A stretch of DNA of 64,000 nt, taken from contig OY856413.1 in NCBI GenBank assembly GCA_963693085.1, forward strand, positions 542,080,379 to 542,144,378, written 5' to 3'. Source of the DNA: Alisma plantago-aquatica. Taxonomy: Eukaryota; Streptophyta; Magnoliopsida; Alismatales; Alismataceae. Below, in pieces: positions 45,382-57,800 of this stretch. Each line of letters starts with the position of its first letter. Position 1 is the stretch's first letter. The notes beneath the pieces are model-generated. The model searched no databases. It had not been told where the DNA came from and saw only the letters and a program-made list of their open reading frames with translations. The translations under genes were made by a program, and so were the position numbers.

Positions 45382-48300
45382 TGTGACCATTTGATCCATA
45401 AACCACAATATAAGCTCAGCGGAAGCATTCGATTAGCAGCGGAATACAAAGAATCACCGGAAATTAAAACTTTTTGAGACAAGATCTTGAAATCATAAAA
45501 CTTCTTTCATAGAAACAAAATGAACAGTTTACATCTCTGTTAAATCACTTCTTGAGTGATTATACACAGCCAGATACAAAATCTCAAGATTTGAAACCAA
45601 AAATCTCAGACCATCTAACTCCAAGGACCTGAGAGTACAGAGATGGCATAGGACTATCTAACTACAAGACTCAGTAGTCATTATCTCCACCTGAGATTCA
45701 CTACTGCTCCTGGTGCTGCTTTTGCTGGTACTGATCACCTACAGACTGGTTCCTTCGTCCTCGACGGCCACCTAAAAAGTTGAAATCTACGGAGTGAGAC
45801 AATTTTAAATAATTGTCCCAATGAGAGTTATAACTCTCCGCCAGAAGCTTTATTATAGCAATCAAAGAACAACATGAGCAATAAAAGCTTTTAAGGTAAT
45901 CAACAGCAGATTGACTTAAGTGGAACAACAACATTTAAGAATATGAAGAACATACGTACTAAGCATTGTAATCATCAAACATTGTATCTCATAGTTCAAC
46001 CTAAGCAGATATGCTACGCGGTTGATTATGTTTTACAAATATTATTATGCCCTGCGGAGATGAGGTATACCGCTCATACTCCAACTGATCATTGTTAAGT
46101 CACATCGGTATCATACCTAGGTCATCAAAAGAGCCGGATTCTTATGACCTCATCTTCTTCAGTCAGAGTGAGGATAAACATGCAGGACATCTAGTGTCTC
46201 TGCTACTATAGCTCACCAGGGTATTCTGGTACTTCTCTATTAGAGTCACAGTGGCATTCTGTACTCTCTTCACCATCAAAAGATTTCTTTTTTATCTCTC
46301 ATCGATGCGGTATAAAAGATTTCCTTGGGAGAATCGTGTTACATCACCCCGGTATAAACATATAGTGAAGGGTTGATGGATTAAGATACATCTACATCAA
46401 TTTCTACACTAGGATGTAAGGATATACACATCCATATTCCCCCACATACTCAAAAGTATGTGACCCAGGAGTTCCCTTAGGAAAACCTATTTCACCATCA
46501 TTAAACTTCTGACAATGATGGATCTATGATCAGGGCTCTACATGGTATGATTATACTTGATTAGTTAGGTACATTTTGGTATTCTTTTCATCATCATTCA
46601 TGTTATCAAACATTAATAATTAGCATAGCATCTATGAAAGTAGAATACTAAATGTAACAAGTCTAACTCGCATCAGTTATTATTTCTTAACCATCTCATC
46701 ACAAGTCATCTAACTAGCATGACCTTGATGATACTCATGGCTCTTACAGCCTATCACCTCATGTGATGCCACTTACTAGGCAACAGGATATTTCACTATT
46801 CATAAAGCTAATAACAGGCTTTCAATGAATATGGTACCATAATCCTTACCTGGGTATGATCATCCTCATATAAGAACCTGCATGGTTAATTCAACTAATA
46901 ATAGTAAATAATTCGTTTCAAGTGTTGTACTTTCATACTCTTACAAGAGGTAGGTTCCCTGATTTACATCAATTAGGGTTATCCAATCCCTTCCATTATG
47001 ATTAGAAATAGTGGTTCCTCCTTTGATACATAGGGTAATTGTACAACCTGGAATTAGGGTAATTGTACATTTCATCACATTACCTCCAATTAGGGTTTAC
47101 TATTCACATTACATGTTTTCACCCTAGAATTAGGGTTTACTAATCACTATATAATGAATTGAGCTCATAGTATCATCATGTATGAGAAACATCATCATTG
47201 ATGGCTTCAAATTAGGTTAAGATTCATCAATTATCATAATTAGGGTTTTCATGATCTCACATAGGTGGATCATACCCTAACCATGCACATTCATGTACAT
47301 TGAAGGTACTTTACTTGAGTTTCAACCATAAACGGTACTTTCTCTCTCCTCTTACTAATAAATGGTGATTATATCACTCTAGATTAGGTTAGGTCAAGTC
47401 CTCATTGATTAACATAAGCTAAGTCACCACTATCATGTCATTAGGGTTTGATTGATCAAGTGTGTCATCTACTTGAACCCTTCAAGGGAACATTGGTAAT
47501 GTACACCTTGAATCATCACATGGTTCAATCTATTAGTCACTTAGCCCCTTAATGTCTTAGGGTACCGTTAGGGTTTGGATTAGACCACCATTGGACCAAT
47601 TACACCTTCAAACAATTAAGTAAAAACAGCCCTAAAAGTCTCCAAACGGTTTCACCTCTCAACCTCCAAACAGTCTTGAGACCGTTTGGGGGCGTTGACC
47701 GTTTGGGCACTTTGACCTCCAAGACCGCATGGTCACCAAGACCGCATGGGTGCGTTGACCGTTTGAGAGTGTTGACCTCCAAACCGTTTCAAATGAATCG
47801 ACCTTGAAACCGCATGAGATGAAACGATCTTGAGATCGATTGGACCAAACGACCTTTAGATTGTTTGAGCCCAAAAGGTCTTGAGACCGTTTGGCCCCAA
47901 ATGGTCTTGGGACCATTTGGCCTCAAACGGTCTTGAGACCATTTGGATCCAAATGGTCTTGAGAACGTTTGGTCCAAATGGGCTCAAAACCGCATGGACC
48001 TCAAAGGTACATCAAAGGTTATAATCGATTATGGTTATCTATGTTGAAGCCTCCAATTGGCCATAAAATTGTTAACCACTTGCAAATTGAGTCAATTAGG
48101 GTTAGCCTTAATCAATTGGACACCAAATTGACCCTCAATTGAAAGCCAATTAGGGTTGAATCCAACTCAATTAGGGTTTGCAATCGGTTAACCATCAATG
48201 CTCATCAACATGAATCTAATTGAGGTTGAACCCATCAATTGATATCCAATTGGGCCCAACTTGTCCCAAACGGTCTTGAGACTGTTTGGACACCCTCCAA

Positions 48301-50035
48301 ATGGTCTTGAGACCGTTTTCCCAAAGTTTCATCAAAATCTAAGTTAATTTGATAAGGGTTGAACCCTAATTAGGTCTAAAATCAGCACTTTTATCAATTC
48401 ATCAATCTATTGTGATTGGACCCTCAAACCATCAAATTTCCTTAACCCTAGACCTCCAAACGGTCTTGGATTGTCACCAAACGGTCTTAAGACCGTTTGG
48501 ATGAAACCCCAAATGGTCTTGAGACCGTTTGGGTCCTTCAACCTAAAGTTCACCAAAAACTATCTTTGAAATTAGTAATTCAACCCGATTAGGGTTTAGG
48601 AGGTTGAAGTGCCTTCAACTTGTGATTGGTTAGCAATTTGATTATGATTCTTTGTAGAAATAAAATTCAACATATTTACAACAGACCTCTAAATGGTCTT
48701 CCCTTGGTCAACCCTATCAAATGATCTTGGAGACCGTTTGAATCTAAACGGTCTTGCAAGACCGCATGAGATCAAATGGTTTGAGACCGTTTGATTTCAA
48801 ACGGTTTGCAAACCGTTTAGACCAAATGGTCCAAGGTTGTTTGTTAAAGTTACCTAGGAATTCATGCCCATCATCTTCAACCTCTGTTCAGGTCAGTTAC
48901 TCCACGGATTGCTTGCAAAAGTGCAAGGAAGAATGGGGAAGAAGAAGAACTAAGTACTAGTTTGCAAGAACATAAATGTGCATAATAAAGCAAGAAGTTT
49001 AGAGTTATAAAACCCACCTTAAACGTTGTTACTAGAGTTCCAAGCTTCCAAGCTTCAAGCCTTTAATGGCGTCTTGAGCTCCACAGGTCGACCAAATAAG
49101 TTTCTCCAAGAAAAGGTTGGGGAAGGTCGGCTAGAACAAGAAACCTAAGTGAGATAACCATAAAACCAACCTTATACAAGGAATTCCTCCATGAATCCGA
49201 GCTAGAAGATGGTCTCTTCTCACCTTAGAACAAGTTGGTCATCTCCTTGAGCTCTAGACCTCTGCCTTGGTTGGATGAGCAAGATGAGAAGTGAAGAAGA
49301 GAAGAAAATATGTTTACTTGGTTTACAAAGGAAGAAGCTTATATAGCTTAGGTTAGTTTTTCACCATAAGGACCTCTAGTTTATGGATTTCTCATCTAGA
49401 TCCCTCCTTCCTTCTAAGGCACGTTCAAACTATCATAACTTAAGAAAATCCCATCAAAAGTCAAGATCTAAGGGTAAAGAAAACCAACATGCAACCTAAG
49501 GTACATATATGAAGGGTCTTCTTACTCATACTAGGTGATTTTACTACAAAGGTCATTCTTCTTATCTGATTATTCAATTGAAGCACCCCTTTCATAATTC
49601 CTACTCTAAATGATGTCAAGAGTCATAAAAGATATTCTAAAAGGTGCATTTTACAAGTTGCACCCCACATTTTGGGTAAATTGCACTTTACTCCAAAATT
49701 AGGGTTTTAAGCACAAGGATTGTTCCACAAGCTGCATCTTGATGCCCAAGCTTGGGAAATCCATCATACCTCATCATATTCACTCATATGATGTCTCATC
49801 ATCAGAGGAACATCTTAACATGTGTAATTTTGCAAGTTAACCCCTCTAATTGGGTAATTTGCACATAGGTCCCTATATCACAAAACAATACTACAACATT
49901 GTTTAAAAAGGACAGAATGAAAATGTATGTTCTTCAGGAACTTAATTACATGCCAAAAGATAATCACAAGTATTTAATTACATGATTAAGCAAAACACCT
50001 AGGGTTAACTTATAACCCAAGTCAGGGATGTTACA
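45382..50035 (-). repeat. 3' LTR of the Tekay element
   Basis: On the minus strand it starts TGTAACATCCCTGAC. It aligns throughout with 54868-59487, with scattered substitutions, an indel of some 30 bp near 46290-46330 and another near 47020-47050. It holds clusters of the AAACGGTCTTGAGACCGTTT palindrome (47642-48842). A TATA-like site on the minus strand lies at 49339-49345. Confidence 0.95.
47642..48842. repeat. Palindromic AAACGGTCTTGAGACCGTTTGG clusters in the Tekay 3' LTR
   Basis: A dense cluster at 47642-47993 holds about twelve units. Smaller clusters lie at 48266-48311, 48451-48535 and 48690-48842. Many units are perfect palindromes of the form ACGGTCTTGAGACCGT, separated by TGGGTC, TGGCCCCAA or similar. 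Confidence 0.95.
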
Positions 50036-50060
50036 AATTATCCACCCCTTACAAGGATTT
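50036..50060 (-). other. Tekay polypurine tract
   Basis: On the minus strand the sequence reads CTTGTAAGGGGTGGATAATT directly before the 3' LTR start TGTAAC. This is the usual Tekay arrangement. Confidence 0.8.
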
Positions 50061-50084
50061 CGTCCCCGAAATTGATAAAACATA

Positions 50085-50420
50085 TTAGGTAAAAAGACCA
50101 GGGTATTTCATTCTCATCTCTTCCTCTAGTTCCCAAGTGGCTTCTTCAACACCACGGTGATTCCAGAGGACTTTCAAAAGACTTATATCTTTCTTCTTTA
50201 GCTTTTTAATTCTATTGTCAAGGATTGACACTGGTCCTTCCTCATAAGTTATATCTTCATTTAATTCTACTTCCATAGGTTGTAGAACTGACTCGGTGTC
50301 AGGGTGACATTTCCTCAGCATAGAAATGTGGAACACAGGGTGTAACTTCTGCAACTCTGGAGGTAACTCTAGTCTATAGGCTACCTTTCCAACTCATTCA
50401 TTGATTGGATAAGGCCCCAT
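50085..50420 (-). pseudogene. Tekay integrase C-terminal domain and chromodomain
   Basis: Read leftwards from the GKLAPRF-like region near 50430, it shows KLHPVFHISMLRKCHPD, then VLWNHRGVEEATWELEEEM and MKYPGLFT, ending at a stop just before 50085. The last part is the shortened chromodomain of Tekay-type chromoviruses (aromatic Trp in ATWE, HRxVEEATWE motif). In related elements it targets insertion to particular chromatin. The same frame as the rest of pol is kept. A stop near 50355-50400 separates it from the upstream linker. Confidence 0.92.
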
Positions 50421-51404
50421 AAATCTAGGAGCTAATTTCCCTTTCCTTCCAAAATGAAGGACTCCTTTCCAAGGAGAGACCTTAAGGTACACTCTGTCTC
50501 CAACCTAGAACTCTAAGGGTCTACGACATCTGTCGGTGTAAGATTTCTGCCTATCCTGTGCAGTATTAATCTGTTGTTGTATTACTTTAATCTTCTCTGT
50601 GGTCTGCTGCACAAGATCAGGACCTAACAACTGATGTTCACCAGTCTCATACCAACATAAGGGTGATCTAAAATGTCTACCACACAAAGCTTCATAAGGT
50701 GCCATATCAATGCTATGTTGATAGCTATTGTTATAGGCAAACTCTATCAAGCTTAGGTGTAGATCCCAACTCCCGGTAAACTAGAGAACACATGCTCTCA
50801 ACAAGTCTTCCAAGGTCTGTATAGTCCTTTCCGACTGTCCATCAGTCTGTGGATGAAAGGCTGTACTAAACCTTAACTTGGTGCCTAAAGCTCTGTGTAA
50901 CTGCTCCCAAAAATGACTTGTAAACTGGGGACCTCTGTCAGAAACTATAGTGACTGGAACTCCGTGCAATCACACTATCTCTTGAACATACAGTTGTGAT
51001 AACCTTTCAGCAGAATAGGTTTTTTTGACAGGTAAGAAATGCACTGTCTTTGTCAACCTGTCAACTATTACCCAGATGGAATCATGTACTTTGCTTGTCC
51101 TGGGTAGGCAAACAACAAAGTCCATGGTCACATGGTCCCACTTCCACTGTGGTATGGGTAAAGGTTGCATTGTCCCTGTATGCTTCTGGTGTTCAGCTTT
51201 AACTTGTTGACACACAGGACACCTCAGAACAAACTCAGCAACATCCTTTTTCATCCCAGGACACCAATACATATCTTTCAAGTTTCGATACATTTTGGTG
51301 CTCCCTGGATGCATGGCATACATCGAAGAATGAGATTCTTCCAGGACTAACTTCCTCAAGTTATCCACATCTGATACTATCATCCTCCCATAGTAGCATG
51401 CCAC
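50421..51404 (-). pseudogene. Tekay integrase, zinc finger and catalytic core
   Basis: From 51404 leftwards, the zinc finger is EESHSSMYAMHPGSTKMY with CPVCQQVKAEHQ. The catalytic triad is present: Asp in VTMDFVVCLP (about 51110), Asp in [16 protein letters not shown] (about 50940), and Glu in [18 protein letters not shown] (about 50830). IEFAYNNSYQHSIDMAPYEALCGR and the linker to 50505 follow. Isolated stops occur near 50968-50972, 50752-50780 and 50500. There is no frameshift relative to reverse transcriptase. The enzyme would insert element cDNA. Confidence 0.94.
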
Positions 51405-51464
51405 CTGATCATCTGAGTCATGGAAACCATCTCACTTCTCATTACCATACTCAGACCTAATCTG

Positions 51465-52166
51465 CTAAACTGCAGCATTAACTTGTTGTGCATCCTTTAT
51501 CTGCTCTCTTAGGGTAGGTTTAATGTGCATCTCAGCTAACAAACTGGCTAACAATGACACCTTCAACTGTACATTGTCTTGCCTTAAAGAGATAAGCATA
51601 TCTCTCCTACAACATACTAAGGAACTTAGTTGTGCTCTATCCATGGTTGATGTTGCTGATTTCCTACTCAAGGCATCTGCAACCACATTGGCCTTGCCTG
51701 GATGGTAATCAATTGTACAATCGTAGTCCTTGATTAACTCCATCCAACAATGTTGCCTCATGTTAAGTTCATGCTGAGAGAAGATATACTTAAGATTCTT
51801 GTGGTCTGTGAAAATCTAGAATGTCTCTCTGTAGAGAGAATGTCTCCAGATCTTCAAGGCATGAACCATAGAAGCTAACTCCACATCGTGTGTCGGATAA
51901 TTCTCTTTGTGTTTCTTAAGCTGTCGAGAAGTAAAAGAAATCACTTGCTTATCCTGCATCAACACGCATCCGAGTCCATTCTTGGAGGCATCACAGAAGA
52001 CTACATATCCTTTACCTTGCTCAGGTAACACAAGCACAGGTGCACTTGTCAACCTCTCCTTCAACAGCTGGAAAGACTGTTGACACTTATCACTCCAGGC
52101 AAAAGGAACATCTTTCCGGGTTAACTTGGTCAAAGGTAAGGCTATAGAACTAAAGTTCTTAATGAA
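51465..52166 (-). pseudogene. Tekay RNase H
   Basis: It continues the reverse transcriptase frame after the stop at about 52170. It shows [20 protein letters not shown] with the first catalytic Asp, [20 protein letters not shown] with the Glu, and [18 protein letters not shown] at about 51690 with the last Asp. A stop lies at about 51816 and the end is at 51465. It degrades template RNA during reverse transcription. Confidence 0.92.
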
Positions 52167-53100
52167 CCTTCAGTAGTAGCCAGCTAACCCTAAGAAACTA
52201 CGAATCTCTATTGGTGTCTTCGATTGTTCCCACTGTAGAATAGATTCTACCTTTTTAGGGTCAACACGAATACCCGAAGCAGATACCACATGTCCAAGAA
52301 AAGATACTTCCGGCAACCAGAACTCACACTTGCTAAACTTAGCATATAGCTTATGTTTTCTTAGCAAAGTTAGAGCCTGACAGAGATGATGTTCATGCTG
52401 CTGAGCATCTCTACTATAGATCAGAATGTCATCTATGAAGACAACAACACACTGATCAAGGAAAGGTCGGAAGATTCTATTCATGAGTTCCATAAATGCA
52501 GCTGGTGCATTAGTTAGTCCAAATGACATAACTGTGAACTCATAGTGACCATACCTCATCCTAAAGGCAGACTTGGATATGTCACTGTCCTTAATACAAA
52601 GTTGATGATATCCATACCTCAAGTCTATCTTCGAGAAGACAGTTGCACCACACAACTCATCAAAAATATCATCAATCCTCAGCAGAGGGTACTTATTCTT
52701 TATTGTTACTTTATTGAGTTGTCTGTAATCAATGCATAACCGTATTGACCCGTCCTTCTTTTTAACAAACAAAACCAGAGCACCCCAAGGTGAAGTGCTT
52801 GGTCAGATGAAACCCCTCTCAAGCAACTCTTGAAGTTGTTTCTTGAGTTCTGCCATTTCAGCAGGCGCCATCCTATACGGTGTCTGGGCTATGGGTTGTG
52901 TATTTGGGACCAAATTGATTTCAAAATCAATTTCCCGAGGCGGTGGTATACCTAGAAGTTCTTCAGGAAACACGTCTTCGAATTCCCTGACTACATGAAC
53001 TTCGACAGGGTTAGGACTCTCCATGATAGTATCTACCACATGGGCCAAGAATGCATAACATCCTTGCCTCATCAGCTTTAATAGCAACCACAGCTGACAC
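52167..53100 (-). pseudogene. Tekay reverse transcriptase
   Basis: Read leftwards, EIDFEINLVPNTQPIAQTPYRMAP at about 52910 begins the domain. KKQLQELLERGFI, a stop at 52803, [32 protein letters not shown] and [18 protein letters not shown] follow, and the catalytic box [11 protein letters not shown] lies at about 52420-52450 with both Asp present. It ends [13 protein letters not shown], followed by a stop at about 52170 where the family continues into RRF. The frame differs from gag-protease: the two frames overlap at 53011-53225, so a shift there is either a mutation or a translational frameshift. Confidence 0.94.
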
Positions 53101-53570
53101 AAGATAGGTGGGTAGAATCTTTCTCTCTCCTTGAAAGATCCATGTGTTGCTTTCATCAGCAAACACAGCCTGCTTGGATTCACAATCCAAGACAACCCTA
53201 TACCTTTCCAAGGTATCCATCCCAAGGATTATATCAAATCCTTGCATCTCAAGTGGTATAAGATCCACTTGAATGCGATGATCAGAAAAGAAGAGGATGC
53301 AGGAAGAGCATACCTCCTGCAAAACAGCAGACCCTCTCAATGAAGTCTCCAGCAACAAGCTATCTGCCCTATGACTGACTGTCATATTGCAGTTACGAAT
53401 CACTCTTCGAGTGATAAATGAGTGCGTAGCACCCGGGTCAATCAAAATAGATATAACACAGGAATTAGGCATATCAGAATATAGTAATTCCATCTGACCT
53501 GCCACAACCCGTGGGTTGACCATTGCATCAGGTGGGTTCATAGCATAGAACCTCGTTGTCGCCTGAGTTT
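53101..53570 (-). pseudogene. Tekay aspartic protease
   Basis: In the gag frame from about 53560, TRFYAMNPPDA leads to VISILIDPGATHSFITRRV at about 53430-53460, the retropepsin active site. The family often has D-S-G or D-P-G here, so Pro is tolerated. LEMQGFDIILGMDTLERYRVVLDCESKQAVF completes the domain. It would release gag and pol proteins. Confidence 0.9.
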
Positions 53571-54800
53571 GAGTTGGTGTTGACGATCCAGTTTGAGACG
53601 CTTGTCCACGTCCTCTAGGTACTCCTTGAGACTGCCTTCTCTGTGATCCCTGTTGATTCTGTCTCTGAGGCTGTGTCACACTGACAGGCCTACACCTGCA
53701 GTCCTTCATCAAGTGTCCCACCTTCCCATAGTTGTAGCAGCTTCTTTCCAATTGTTGTGGTCTTGGTGGTCCTGTAACTGACATTGATGTTGAACTGCGA
53801 GTCTCTTGTGGCGGTAGACTCCGTCCTCTACCTCTACTTGGGGACCACTGAGTCTGAGAACTAGATCTGGGTGGTGGAGGGTTAGGTGCAGAGGATCTAG
53901 GCTTCTTAAAGTCTCTAGATGAAGAACCTTGGAACTGCGGATATCTCTTTTGGGTTTGCCTCTTCTCAACTACGGATCTTTCTATCCTTCAGACTGACTC
54001 AACAAAGGTAGCAAACCTCTCCCGGTTCTCTAAGGTAGACACGGGAGTAGTCAAGTCGGCATTCAAACCCTTCTCAAACCTTCTAATCCTTTCTTCTTCT
54101 GTGGCAGCCATGTGCAGACAGAACCGCATCAACTCCATGAACTTAGCTTCGTACTCGCTAATGTTCATCATGCCCTGCCTCAATCTTTCGAACTGAGAGA
54201 TCTTCTCGTCTCGGAAGGTCTTTGGAAAAATATCTGTGGACATATTCCCGTCAAAAGTCTTCCCACGAGATCTCTATCCCAGGCCTCTTCTGCTCTTCCA
54301 TGGTCCACCAATGACCAGCACTTCCTTTGAGAAGTTAGACAGCATGTCTAACCTTCTCAGCTTCAGGGATGTTCAAGATTCGGAAAGCTTTCTCCAACTC
54401 GGTTAACCACAGATCGGCATCTGTGGGGTCAGTTGTTCCAAAATATTCGGTAGCTCTGACACGACGAAGTCACTCAAACGTCTTACCGATACCTTGCCCT
54501 TCAGGGTGGACAGGTGCCCTAGGTGTAGGCATGGGCATCCTATCGGTGATGTGTGTCATGGTAGTCATAAACTGCCTGAACATAGTTTGAACAACTGGGT
54601 TACCCATATCAGCTGGGTCAAACTGAGGTGGCTCCCTGGGTGGCTCAGGCACGGGCTGCTCTATTTCTGGGTTTCTTGCACCTTCTCGAGGTGCAATGAT
54701 GCTACTTTCTACCACGTATTCCTTATGTGGCTCAGATATCCTTATACATCTTCTCCTGAGGAGCAGAAGATTCTATTAGATAAGAAAGAACCACTAAGGA
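53571..54800 (-). pseudogene. Tekay gag
   Basis: The N-terminal part (54470-54715) is Pro-rich (PREPPQFDPADMGNPVVQTM), then shifts frame. In the frame of 54243-53011 the capsid core reads ISQFERLRQGMMNISEYEAKFMEL, EERIRRFEKGLN and NRERFATFVESV, followed by a stop at 53989-53991 and a basic Ser/Pro/Gln-rich tail. The knuckle is CYNYGKVGHLMKDC at about 53700-53745, with Tyr replacing the second Cys of the CCHC motif, so zinc binding is probably impaired. The start codon is not certain. It forms the particle shell. Confidence 0.88.
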
Positions 54801-54848
54801 CAGACTCGACATCCTAAGTCATGTGTCTCTGTAGACTCGGCGAACCTA

Positions 54849-54862
54849 GGGCTCTGATACCC
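54849..54862 (-). other. Tekay primer-binding site (tRNA-Met type)
   Basis: On the minus strand GGGTATCAGAGCCC occurs 5 bp after the 5' LTR end (GGTCACA, 54868). It matches TGGTATCAGAGCC, complementary to initiator tRNA-Met. Confidence 0.88.
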
Positions 54863-54867
54863 TAAAT

Positions 54868-57800
54868 TGTGACCATTCGATCCATAAACCACGATATAAA
54901 CTCAGCGGACGCATTCGATTAGCAGCGGAATACAAAGAATCATCGAAAATTAAAACTTTTTGAGACAAGATCTTGAAATCATAAAACTTCTTTCATAGAA
55001 ACAAAATGAACAGTTTACATCTCTGTTAAATCACTTCTTGAGTGATTATACACAGCCAGATACAAAATCTCAAGATTCAAAACCAAAAATCTCAGACCAT
55101 CTAACTCCAAGGACCTGAGAGTACAGAGACGGCATAGGATTATCTAACTACAAGACTCAGCAGTCAGTATCTCCACCTGAGATTCACTGTTGCTCCTGGT
55201 GCTGTTGTTGCTGGTACTGATCACCTACAGACTGGTTCCTTCATCCTCGATGACCACCTAAAAAGTTGAAATCTACGGAGTGAGACAATTTTAAATAATT
55301 GTCCCAGCGAGAGTTATAACTCTCCGCCAGAAGCTTTATTATAGCAATCAAAGAACAGCATGAGCAATAAAAGCTTTTAAGGTAATCAACAACAGATTGA
55401 CTTAAGTGGAACAACGACATTTAAGAATATGAAGAACATACATACTAAGTAGTGTAATCATCAATCATTGTATCTCGTAGTTCAACCTAAGCAGATATGC
55501 TACGCAGTTGATTATGTTTTACAAACATTATTATGCCCTGCAGAGATGAGGTATACCGCTCATACTCCAACCGATCATTGTTAAGCCGCATCGGTATCAT
55601 ACCTAGGTCATCAAAAGAGTCAGATTCTTATGCCCTCATCTTCCTCAGTCAGAGTGAGGATAAACATGCAAGACATCTAGTGTCTCTGCTACTATAGCTC
55701 ACCAGGGTATTTTGGTACTTCGCTATTAGAGTCACAGTGGCATTCTGTACCTTCTTCACCATCGAAAGATTTCTTGTTTATCTCTCGGGAGAATAGTGTT
55801 ACATCACCCTGGTATAAACATATAGTGAAGGGTTGATGGATTAAGATACATCTACATCAATTTCTACACTAGGATGTAAGGATATACACATCCATATTCC
55901 CCCACATACTCAAACGTATGTGACCCAGGAGTTCCCTTAGGAAAACCTATTTCACCATCATTAAACTTCTGACAATGATGGATCTATGATCAGGGCTCTA
56001 CATGGTATGATTATACTTGATTAGTTAGGTACATTTCAGTATTATTTTCATCATCATTCATGTTCTCAAACATTAATCATTAGCATAGAAGCTATGAAAG
56101 TAGAATACTAAATGTAACAAGTCTAACTTGCATCAGTTATTATTTCTTAATGATCTCATCACAAGTCATCTAACTAGCATGACCTTGATGATACTCATGG
56201 CTCTTACAGCCTATCACCTCATGTGATGCCACTTACTAGGCAACAGGATATTTCACTATTCATAAAGCTAATAACAGGCTTTCAATGAATATGGTACCAT
56301 AATCCTTACCTGGGTATGATCATCCTCATATAAGAACCTGCATGGTTAATTCAACTAATAATAGTAAACAATTCATTTCAAGAGTTGTACTTTCATACTC
56401 TTACAAGAGCTAGGTTCCCTGATTTACATCAATTAGGGTTATCCAATCCCTTCCATTATGATTAGAAATAGTGGTTCCTCCTTTCATACTTAGCTCATGA
56501 AGATTCATGCTTAAAAGCATAACCTGGAATTAGGGTAATTGTACATTTCATCACATTACCCCCAATTAGGGTTTACTATTCACATTACATGTTTTCACCC
56601 TAGAATTAGGGTTTACTAATCACGTTATAATGAAGTGAGCTCATAGCATAATCATGTATGAGAAACATCATCATTGATGGCTTCAAATTAGGTTAAGATT
56701 CATCAATTATCATAATTAGGGTTTTCATGATCTCACATAGGTGGATCATACCCTAACCATGCACATTCATGTACATTGAAGGTACTTTACTTGAGTTTCA
56801 ACCATAAATGGTATTTTCTCTCTCCTCTTACTAATAAATGGTGATTATATCACTCTAGATTAGGTTAGGTCAAGTCCTCATTGATTAACATAAGCTAAGT
56901 CACCACTATCATGTCATTAGGGTTTGATTGATCAAGTGTGTCATCTACTTGAACCCTTCAAGGGCACATTGGTAATGTACACCTTCAATCATCACATGGT
57001 TCAATATATTAGTCACTTAGCCCCTTAATGTCTTAGGGTACCGTTAGGGTTTGGATTAGACCACCATTGGACCAATTACACCTTCAAACGATTAAGCAAA
57101 AACAGCCCTAAAAGTCTCTAAACGGTTTCACCTCTCAACCTCCAAACGGTCTTGAGACCATTTGGGGGCGCTGACTGTTTGGGCACTTTGACCTCCAAGA
57201 CCGCATGGGTGCGTTGACCGTTTGAGAGTGTTGACCTCCAAACCATTTCAAATGAATCGACCTTGAAACCGCATGAGATGAAACGATCTTGAGATCGATT
57301 GGACCAAACGACCTTGAGATCGTTTGAGCCCAAATGGTCTTGAGACCGTTTGGCCCCAAATGGTCTTGGGACCATTTGGCCACAAACGGTCTTGAGACCG
57401 TTTGGATCCAAACGGTCTTGAGCCCGTTTGGTCCAAATGGGCTCAAAACCGCATGGACCTCAAAGGTACATCAAAGGTTATAATCGATTATGGTTATCTA
57501 TGTTGAAGCCTCCAATTGGCCATAACCTTGTTAACCACTTGCAAATTGAGTCAATTAGGGTTAGCCTTAATCAATTGGACACCAAATTGACCCTCAATTG
57601 AAAGCCAATTAGGGTTGAATCCAACTCAATTAGGGTTTGCAATCGGTTAACCATCAATGCTCATCAACATGAATCTAATTGAGGTTGAACCCATCAATTG
57701 ATATCCAATTGGGCCCAAACCTGGCCCAAACGGTCTTGAGACCGTTTGGACACCCTCCAAACGGTCTTGAGACCGTTTTCCCAAAGTTTCATCAAAATCT

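Noticed and set aside
47642..48842. CRISPR-like appearance of palindromic repeats with spacers
   Set aside because: Plant nuclear retrotransposon context, units and spacers vary irregularly, no cas genes, and the same arrays recur in both LTRs of one element.
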